A stretch of 7,754 nt of DNA from Lentimicrobiaceae bacterium (GTDB lineage Bacteria; Bacteroidota; Bacteroidia; Bacteroidales; JAGONC01), in assembly GCA_030621075.1 (NCBI GenBank), contig JAUXII010000028.1, forward strand, positions 1 to 7,754, in the 5' to 3' direction. Positions 1 through 5,043 of the stretch are shown here, piece after piece. A model generated the notes under the pieces. That model worked only from the letters and a program-made list of their open reading frames with translations. It had not been told where the DNA came from and did no database searches. The translations under genes were made by a program, and so were the position numbers. Position 1 is the stretch's first letter. The number at the start of each line of letters is the position of its first letter.

Positions 1-543
1 AATCTTCAGATTATTTTTTGCTTGTAAGGCAAGCTCCCATTGTTTAACCTTTGTTCTATTTAATTTTCCAATGAATTTTGCCCAAAATATTACTACAATA
101 TAGTCTGCTTCCTTTAGGGTACTTTTGTTAACCGGTTCACCTTCCAATGCTCGCAAATGATACAATAAACTATCAATCTGATGAAACGGCGAATAATTTG
201 ATGTATCTGGTATAGCATAATCCTGGATTGAATCAATTAGCACATTTACACCTGCATTACATGTACCATGTTTTCTGATTTCCATTTTTTCTCCTAGGTC
301 GTTAAAAAACATAATTTCCGGCAGCGATGTGATCTCCTTCAGGATTTTAAAATAGGACGAACTGTCGCATATGATAAAATTATTGCTATCAGAAAGATTG
401 TATTTTTCAAGGGCACTTTGAATGGTTTCTGCATTTTCAATTCTCGGTAAGTGCCCGCCTTGCATCTTCAACATTATTCGGGTACATGATGAGAAAACGA
501 TTAACAATATCGTTAAGAATATGTATGTCAAATATTTTTTCAT
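1..543 (-). CDS. Partial lipoprotein with thioredoxin-like segment (C-terminus beyond window)
   Basis: An uninterrupted frame of 181 codons runs from an ATG at 543 off the left edge. The N-terminus MKKYLTYIFLTILLIVFSSC is a lipoprotein signal: two lysines, a hydrophobic core and a lipobox-like FSSC with Cys20 as the likely lipidated residue (Phe at -3 is loose but tolerated in Bacteroidota). No obvious acidic surface-export signal follows the cysteine (TRIMLKMQ). The mature part has a strand-like stretch PEIMFFNDLG (about 75-84) and near the end YIVVIFWAKFIGKLNR (about 148-163). The FWA start resembles the first strand of thioredoxin (FWAxWCGPC), but both redox cysteines are replaced (FIGKL), so any thioredoxin fold would be non-catalytic. 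I know similar uncharacterised Bacteroidota lipoproteins only loosely; the function is unknown. The gene lies 55 bp downstream of a small secreted protein gene on the same strand, with a terminator-like hairpin between. No Shine-Dalgarno is seen. Confidence 0.75.
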   Translation of the reverse strand, partial: MKKYLTYIFLTILLIVFSSCTRIMLKMQGGHLPRIENAETIQSALEKYNLSDSNNFIICDSSSYFKILKEITSLPEIMFFNDLGEKMEIRKHGTCNAGVNVLIDSIQDYAIPDTSNYSPFHQIDSLLYHLRALEGEPVNKSTLKEADYIVVIFWAKFIGKLNRTKVKQWELALQAKNNLKI

Positions 544-556
544 AGTATTGTCAGGT

Positions 557-587
557 AAAAGGAAGAGGTGCGTGGTACACCCCCTCC
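557..587 (-). terminator. Intrinsic terminator or attenuator hairpin
   Basis: In the minus-strand RNA, 587-578 (GGAGGGGGUG) pairs with 570-561 (CACCUCUUCC) in a 10-bp stem with two G-U pairs and a 7-nt loop, followed by UUUU (560-557). The two wobble pairs form only in minus-strand RNA; on the plus strand they would be A-C mismatches, so the element is oriented with the leftward genes. It starts 12 bp after the stop of the secreted protein gene and ends 13 bp before the ATG of the lipoprotein gene. The U-tract is short, so partial read-through is plausible. Confidence 0.6.
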
Positions 588-598
588 CATAATCAGCA

Positions 599-1066
599 TC
601 AGAAACGAACCGTAATGACATCTCCATTATCTTCAACAATATACCGGCCTGCTTCGATGGTATACCTTCCTCCACGTTCTAAAGCATCCATCACATCCTG
701 AGGAATATCAATTTGCTCCTCAACAACGAATACATTGTTAAAATATGAATCAAGCGTTTCATCACGTAAAAGATTCTTTTTGAATTCAGCAACAAAATGA
801 TCGCTTTCATCAAAGTAGACATCTGCCACGGCTTCGTTTACAGCCAGGTTACTTTTTATCCCATTGTCGAATGAAATATTAAACTTACAGATTCCCAATC
901 CAAATTCGCAGTTCTTTTTAGGCCTGCCTATTTCGAAAGTGATACAGATCCTGATCGGAATCCCTTCCGAAAAATTTAGTTTCTCCGTGTTATTTGGCGA
1001 GGCCTGTGTATTTCCAGCCATAAACCCCAATAAGATTAGTGCAATCAGAACAACATTCTTTTTCAT
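599..1066 (-). CDS. Small secreted three-cysteine protein, function unknown
   Basis: This 155-aa protein has a Sec signal peptide: MKKN, a hydrophobic stretch over residues 5-16, and probable cleavage after Ala22 (NTQA|SP). The mature protein is about 133 residues, with Cys41, Cys53 and Cys60. The last two sit in NCEFGLGICKF, a C-x6-C motif just after the basic GRPKK, suggesting a disulfide or metal/ligand loop. The C-terminus RYTIEAGRYIVEDNGDVITVRF is an amphipathic beta-hairpin pattern (IxxGxY ... gDvIxVxF) that I associate with small uncharacterised Bacteroidota exported proteins. No enzymatic motif is visible. The start is supported by a strong GAGGAGG (1071-1077) four bases upstream of the ATG, unusual for this phylum. 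It precedes the lipoprotein gene on the same strand and may be co-transcribed with it. Function unknown; gene call firm. Confidence 0.8.
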   Translation of the reverse strand: MKKNVVLIALILLGFMAGNTQASPNNTEKLNFSEGIPIRICITFEIGRPKKNCEFGLGICKFNISFDNGIKSNLAVNEAVADVYFDESDHFVAEFKKNLLRDETLDSYFNNVFVVEEQIDIPQDVMDALERGGRYTIEAGRYIVEDNGDVITVRF

Positions 1067-1070
1067 TTTT

Positions 1071-1077
1071 CCTCCTC
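1071..1077 (-). promoter_or_regulatory. Strong Shine-Dalgarno sequence
   Basis: On the minus strand GAGGAGG is followed by AAAA and the ATG at 1066. The other genes here have A-rich leaders without such a motif, so this start stands out and fixes the start of the secreted protein. The 4-nt spacing is slightly short of the usual optimum. Confidence 0.6.
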
Positions 1078-1267
1078 ATTTAAAATCACCTACTCTTTTA
1101 AGGCTTTTCAGTTTCCGCCTTTTCTCCTGGATCTCGAGCTCCGGGTTCCTTCTTCTTCTGTTAATCCAAAAAAGGCAAAATCGTTCCCCTTGAAATTGAA
1201 TTTTTTTTTTGTTTGATGACTGTATCGAAAAGGATTGATACATAGATAGTTGAAGGCTGACGGCCCA

Positions 1268-2770
1268 TCAACCACAGTGAAAAAACTGATTAACCAGGTT
1301 AGGAAGCTCTTCCTGGTTAAAACTTAGAAGCTCTCTGATGCTTTGGTCATTATAATTTTTCAAGTTGTTAATAAAAAAATCAATGACTTCTTTTGAGAAA
1401 ACATTGTGTTTCAGGTAGGTCTCTTTTTGTTTTTGGAGTGCGACAGCCGACTCCCAGCAGGAGGATGGTAATATTGCCAATTTATTTGCTATATCTGAGT
1501 TTTTTTTCTGAAAAATATCACCATCTACGTATGTTTCTTTTGCCAGATCCAGTGCGTTTTCCATTTCAAACCCATGACGGGCAGCGACAGCCAATCCGGC
1601 AAGTAAAAGATAAACATCTGCTGAGCCATCAGGGCTACGGAATTCAATGGTTTGTTTCTCAGAAAAATTAACCTGGGCATCTTTTTCCAGCGGATTGGTT
1701 TTTTTGCTCATATTTATATTATTTCTCCAACCCAGCGGTACCCTGACAAGAACAGATCGGTTGCTGTCGCCCCATGAAATGTTTGTGGGAGCTTCCTGGT
1801 GAGGAACGAGACGGAAATAGGATGTTGGGTTTGTATTGCCAAATGCTGTTAGAGAAGGGGCAAGGTCAATCCAGCCTGAAATCATTTTTAAAGCAACATT
1901 GCTCAGATTACCATCTTTAATAAGCATATTCTTGCCATCTTTCATAAGGCGTGCATGGATATGTAACCCACTACCGGCTTTACCAACAGTAATTTTCGGA
2001 GAGAATGTCACTGTAAATCCATACCTGGAGGCCAGGGTACGTAATATCCATTTGGCGATTACCAGCTGATCAGCTGCATCTTCAAGGTTAACAGGGTTTA
2101 ATTCAATCTCATTTTGTTCATAAATATATCCCTCAAGGCTAAAGTTACCCACTTCAGAGTGTCCATACTTAACATCACCTCCGGCCTGGGCAATAGCCAG
2201 CATTGCCTCTTTTCTAAACTCTCCAAATTTAGAAAAAGGTTCTGCCTCATGATATCCACGCTGGTCGCTGGTACCATACAGGTCATCGTGTTTACTAAGA
2301 ACATAATATTCAAGCTCCCCCATAGCTTCCATAGTATATCCGGTCTGTTTTGTTAATGCAGTGTGTGCCTGATGGAGGATGTTTTCAGGTGCATTCTGCC
2401 ATGGATCACCATATTTATTATAAAAAGAGCATAAAATATCAAGCGTTGGTATTTCACTAAAAGGATTCAGGAAAGCCGTTCGAAACCGCGGAATAACATA
2501 TCTGTCGCTCGACCCTGTCTCAATAACCGCGAAAAGACTGGAGCCATCCACGCGCTCACCACCTGATAGAATATTGTCAAGCTGTTGGAGGCTGTTAATC
2601 ACAAAATTTAGTTCTTTTAACCTGCCATCACCTCCAACATATCGAAAATTAACCATCTCAATGCCGTTATCTTCTATATACCGGATGATATCAGCTTTGG
2701 TGAAATCAACTGCGGGTTTATCTATGTATTGTACAAGGGGGTTGGGGCTTAACTCTATATTGCGGTCCAT
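1268..2770 (-). CDS. glnA: Glutamine synthetase family protein, class I-like, about 500 aa
   Basis: ATP-dependent amidation of glutamate with ammonia to glutamine, a cytosolic dodecameric enzyme in the family at large. All hallmark sites of the glnA fold can be read (numbering from the ATG at 2770): VDGSS with Asp75 (ammonium-site Asp50 of the enteric enzyme), the metal ligands Glu152 and Glu154 in GELEYY, Glu206 and Glu221, the HxH in GSGLHIHARL (270-272), the flap RLVPHQEAP with Arg320 and Glu326, NRSVLVRVP (337-345) and EFRSPD (376-381). The adenylylation loop NLYDLP is missing; the region reads ANKLAILPSSCW, so GlnE-type control is not expected. The segment between the two metal glutamates is 7 residues longer than in the enteric enzyme (HSEVGNF...EQNEI). 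I chose the ATG at 2770, giving 500 aa. A TTG at 2812 would add 14 residues but lies inside the likely -7 promoter box. Family sure; that it is the main glutamine synthetase rather than a paralogue is not proven. Confidence 0.93.
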   Translation of the reverse strand: MDRNIELSPNPLVQYIDKPAVDFTKADIIRYIEDNGIEMVNFRYVGGDGRLKELNFVINSLQQLDNILSGGERVDGSSLFAVIETGSSDRYVIPRFRTAFLNPFSEIPTLDILCSFYNKYGDPWQNAPENILHQAHTALTKQTGYTMEAMGELEYYVLSKHDDLYGTSDQRGYHEAEPFSKFGEFRKEAMLAIAQAGGDVKYGHSEVGNFSLEGYIYEQNEIELNPVNLEDAADQLVIAKWILRTLASRYGFTVTFSPKITVGKAGSGLHIHARLMKDGKNMLIKDGNLSNVALKMISGWIDLAPSLTAFGNTNPTSYFRLVPHQEAPTNISWGDSNRSVLVRVPLGWRNNINMSKKTNPLEKDAQVNFSEKQTIEFRSPDGSADVYLLLAGLAVAARHGFEMENALDLAKETYVDGDIFQKKNSDIANKLAILPSSCWESAVALQKQKETYLKHNVFSKEVIDFFINNLKNYNDQSIRELLSFNQEELPNLVNQFFHCG

Positions 2771-2809
2771 CGTTATAAATTTTTTAAAGGAATATTTAAT
2801 TTTGGAAGG

Positions 2810-2817
2810 CAAATGTA
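2810..2817 (-). promoter_or_regulatory. Bacteroidota -7 promoter box for glutamine synthetase gene
   Basis: On the minus strand the sequence is TACATTTG, a perfect match to TAnnTTTG, 39 bp upstream of the ATG at 2770. A TTG lies 17 bp further upstream, a little closer than the usual -33 spacing of about 19-21. The last three bases of the box are the alternative TTG start codon at 2812, so transcription would begin downstream of it; this supports the ATG at 2770. Confidence 0.55.
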
Positions 2818-2849
2818 AGAAATTTCCACCTCATCAACTTTAATCTTTA

Positions 2850-2857
2850 TATTTTTG
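2850..2857 (+). promoter_or_regulatory. Possible -7 promoter box for cNMP/AlbA_2 gene
   Basis: TATTTTTG matches TAnnTTTG exactly and lies 76 bp upstream of the ATG at 2934. No clear TTTG is found 19-21 bp upstream, and the region is very AT-rich, so a chance match is possible. A second imperfect candidate, TAGATTTTG (2892-2900, one base too long), lies nearer the gene. The 163-bp gap 2771-2933 would hold both divergent promoters. Confidence 0.3.
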
Positions 2858-2933
2858 TCTGTTATCTAAATCTTACATAGGTATTTTTATTTAGATTTTG
2901 TGTTTTAAATTTTTATGTATGAAAAATATATTA

Positions 2934-3833
2934 ATGAGTGAGCCAACCACTAATTTGCTCAAATCTGTTGATATTTTCAAGACCTTATCCAATGAAGAGC
3001 TACAGGAAATCGTAAAAATCATGTGTCGCCAAAAGTTTGAAAAAGGGACATTTGTTTTTTCGGAGAATGACCCTGGCCAGAAGTTGTTTATCGTAGAGAA
3101 TGGGGAATTATCACTTTTTTTGTCAGGCCGGCCAGTAGTAAATTATGAAGTTGGTGATCTGTTTGGAGAAATCGCTTTGATTAACGGAAGTATCCGCACC
3201 GGAAGTGTTAAGGCAACGAAAGAGTCTGTTTTATTGTGTATTGAGGAGAATGACCTCATTAACAGGGCCATAATTTCTCCTGAAACGGCTTTCAAAATAT
3301 TCAGGCAGCTGGCTGTTAAAGTTACAAGCTATCTACGGCCTAAAGAGCTTACAACAACAAGCGAATTGATAAAGGAAGGAGAGAGTGATACGGTTGAATT
3401 CAAATCAACATTGAGGTATAATCTTTATACAAAAAAGAACGGTAAAGAAATTGAGCATGCTGCGCTTAAAACTGTCGCTGCTTTTTTAAATACTGATGGT
3501 GGCACACTGCTTATTGGTGTGAATGATCAAGGTGAAATTTTAGGGCTCGAGAATGATAAATTTCCCAATGACGACAAGATCCTGTTACATTTTACGAAGA
3601 TGGTCAACGATCGGATAAGTATGCAACATATGAGTTTTGTCGATTGTTATGTTGATGTGATTGATAGAATGAAAGTACTTCGAATTGATGTGAAGCCGGC
3701 AAATACCCCTGCTTATCTTGAAGATAATAATGAAGAAAAGTTTTATATTCGTACCGGCCCTTCCACTTCGAGTTTACGCGTTAGCGAGCATTATGATTAC
3801 GTTAGAACCCGGTTTAGCCATCCTGTTCTTTAA
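2934..3833 (+). CDS. Cyclic nucleotide-binding domain fused to Schlafen AlbA_2 domain
   Basis: Soluble 299-aa protein with two domains (numbering from the ATG at 2934). Residues about 8-130 are a CRP/PKA-type cNMP-binding beta-roll; its phosphate-binding cassette FGEIALINGSIRTGSV (77-92) keeps Glu79 and Arg88 with the nine-residue spacing of PKA, so ligand binding looks possible. Residues about 145-290 are an AlbA_2 domain: ESDTVEFKS, KTVAAFLNTDGGTLLIGVND and the terminal FYIRTGPST. Glu150, Glu155 and Asp198 fall roughly where the acidic residues of Schlafen nucleases lie. There is no helix-turn-helix, so it is not a classical CRP regulator. The likely role is a ligand-responsive regulator or nuclease; this is inference. 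Start: in-frame alternatives are a TTG at 2898 and an ATG at 2919, but the ATG at 2934 follows an A-rich leader and gives the natural N-terminus MSEPTTNLLKSVDIFKTLS. It is divergent from the glutamine synthetase gene and overlaps meaB tail to tail by 20 bp. Confidence 0.9.
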   Translation: MSEPTTNLLKSVDIFKTLSNEELQEIVKIMCRQKFEKGTFVFSENDPGQKLFIVENGELSLFLSGRPVVNYEVGDLFGEIALINGSIRTGSVKATKESVLLCIEENDLINRAIISPETAFKIFRQLAVKVTSYLRPKELTTTSELIKEGESDTVEFKSTLRYNLYTKKNGKEIEHAALKTVAAFLNTDGGTLLIGVNDQGEILGLENDKFPNDDKILLHFTKMVNDRISMQHMSFVDCYVDVIDRMKVLRIDVKPANTPAYLEDNNEEKFYIRTGPSTSSLRVSEHYDYVRTRFSHPVL

Positions 3834-4923
3834 GTTTTTTGATGTAAATGTCGATAAGTTTTTTGGCTCCGGCAAAAGAGGTGATTTGTGATTGAAATAA
3901 CTGTTTTTCTATTTCAGGTAATGTAGCCTGGATAACAGAAGTATTATAGAAATTTTCGTTTAGCTGCCGGTTAATAGTTTCCAACATAGATTGTTTCAAT
4001 TGCAGCATTCTTTTTCTGTCAAAGTACCCGTTGCCTTTTGTTAGATCTCTGTATTTGAGAATAATATTCCATGCATTGGAAATTCCGGTTCCGGCAACTG
4101 CCGAGCAAACATCTACCATTGGGTTCCACCCTGATTCAGCAGGCGGTAACAGGTGGAGTGCGTTTTTATATACCTGGCTGGCTATATTAGCCTTTTCAAG
4201 GTTATCGCCGTCAGCTTTATTAATGAATATGGCATCTGCCATTTCGATAATACCTCTTTTGATGCCTTGAAGTTCGTCACCGGCTCCGGCCAGCATGAGG
4301 AGCAGGAAAAAATCGACCATTGAATGTACAGCTGTTTCAGACTGCCCCACACCAACTGTTTCAATGATAATAACATCATAACCGGCTGCCTCACAAAGTA
4401 TGATCGCCTCACGGGTTTTTCGGGCTACTCCACCCAAAGATCCTGATGAGGGTGATGGCCTGATAAATGCGTTAGGATCAGTTGATAAAAGTTCCATGCG
4501 CGTTTTATCACCCAGGATACTTCCTTTTGACCGTTGGCTGCTTGGATCGATCGTCAGAACAGCCAGTTTATCTCCTTTTTTGGTTATGTGTGTGCCTAAT
4601 GCTTCAATAAACGTACTTTTTCCAACACCGGGGACACCTGTGATGCCTATCCGGATTGAATTACCGGAAAAAGGCACACATCGTTCAATAATCTCCTGTG
4701 CTGTTGCCTGATGATCAGGGAGTGAGCTTTCAATCAGGGTAATGGCTTTACTGAGGATGGTGCGATCACCCGACCTGATCCCTTCGATATAGTTATCAAT
4801 GATAAGCGGTTTTTGTTTGATGTTTTTATAGCGCTGCAGTGCTTCTTCGCTCACAGAAGAAGGTTGTTCAACACCTTTGTTAACTTTAAGTGAAGATCCC
4901 TTATGGTTTTTATCTCCTGTCAT
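3814..4923 (-). CDS. meaB: Methylmalonyl-CoA mutase-associated GTPase MeaB
   Basis: G3E-family P-loop GTPase (MeaB/ArgK/MMAA) that gates cobalamin loading and protects or reactivates B12-dependent methylmalonyl-CoA mutase in the cytosol, linking propionyl-CoA and succinyl-CoA. Numbering from the ATG at 4923 (369 aa): Walker A GVPGVGKST (96-104), Asp126 in DPSSQRSKGSILGDKTRM (switch region), ETVGVGQSE (188-196), and NKAD (235-238) for guanine recognition. The C-terminal helices (about 300-365) fit the dimerisation arm of the family. The N-terminus LKVNKGVEQPSSV matches what I recall of Bacteroidota MeaB proteins. A TTG at 5019 would add 32 residues, but the likely -7 box at 4949-4956 lies within that extension, so the ATG at 4923 is preferred. 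No mutase genes are in the window. It is divergent from the GH97 gene, and its last 20 bp overlap the end of the cNMP/AlbA_2 gene. Confidence 0.95.
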   Translation of the reverse strand: MTGDKNHKGSSLKVNKGVEQPSSVSEEALQRYKNIKQKPLIIDNYIEGIRSGDRTILSKAITLIESSLPDHQATAQEIIERCVPFSGNSIRIGITGVPGVGKSTFIEALGTHITKKGDKLAVLTIDPSSQRSKGSILGDKTRMELLSTDPNAFIRPSPSSGSLGGVARKTREAIILCEAAGYDVIIIETVGVGQSETAVHSMVDFFLLLMLAGAGDELQGIKRGIIEMADAIFINKADGDNLEKANIASQVYKNALHLLPPAESGWNPMVDVCSAVAGTGISNAWNIILKYRDLTKGNGYFDRKRMLQLKQSMLETINRQLNENFYNTSVIQATLPEIEKQLFQSQITSFAGAKKLIDIYIKKLKEQDG

Positions 4924-4948
4924 AAATAAATTATCAGGTAATCTTAAA

Positions 4949-4956
4949 CAAAAGTA
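4949..4956 (-). promoter_or_regulatory. Bacteroidota -7 promoter box for meaB
   Basis: On the minus strand TACTTTTG matches TAnnTTTG perfectly and lies 25 bp upstream of the ATG at 4923, implying a leader of about 20 nt. No good -33 TTTG is seen at the usual distance. The box excludes translation from the upstream TTG at 5019 on this transcript. Confidence 0.5.
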
Positions 4957-4961
4957 GTGAT

Positions 4962-4969
4962 TATTTTCG
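4962..4969 (+). promoter_or_regulatory. Weak -7-like box possibly for GH97 gene
   Basis: TATTTTCG differs from TAnnTTTG at one position and lies 74 bp before the GH97 ATG. No -33 partner is visible. An equally imperfect TATCTTTC follows immediately at 4970-4977. Listed only because no better plus-strand candidate exists in the 120-bp gap between meaB and the GH97 gene. Confidence 0.2.
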
Positions 4970-5043
4970 TATCTTTCACCACGGATTTTGGCACGTAGCA
5001 TCCAGGGAGATTTAACCAACAGGCAGCAACAAATATCAACAAG

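Noticed and set aside
864..1193. Open frame on the plus strand across the secreted protein gene and its leader
   Set aside because: It lies antisense to a gene with a clear signal peptide and strong ribosome binding site, and its translation is low-complexity without family features.
1221..1242. Inverted repeat TGTATC/GATACA downstream of the glutamine synthetase stop, considered as a terminator
   Set aside because: The stem is only 6 bp and AT-rich, and on the minus strand it is followed by an A-run rather than a T-run, so it does not fit an intrinsic terminator.
2098..2313. Second open frame on the minus strand inside the glutamine synthetase gene
   Set aside because: It is an out-of-frame reading of conserved glutamine synthetase sequence, with no start signal or domain.
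4924..5019. N-terminal extension of MeaB from a TTG at 5019
   Set aside because: The 32 extra residues do not look like MeaB, and a good -7 promoter box lies within the extension.
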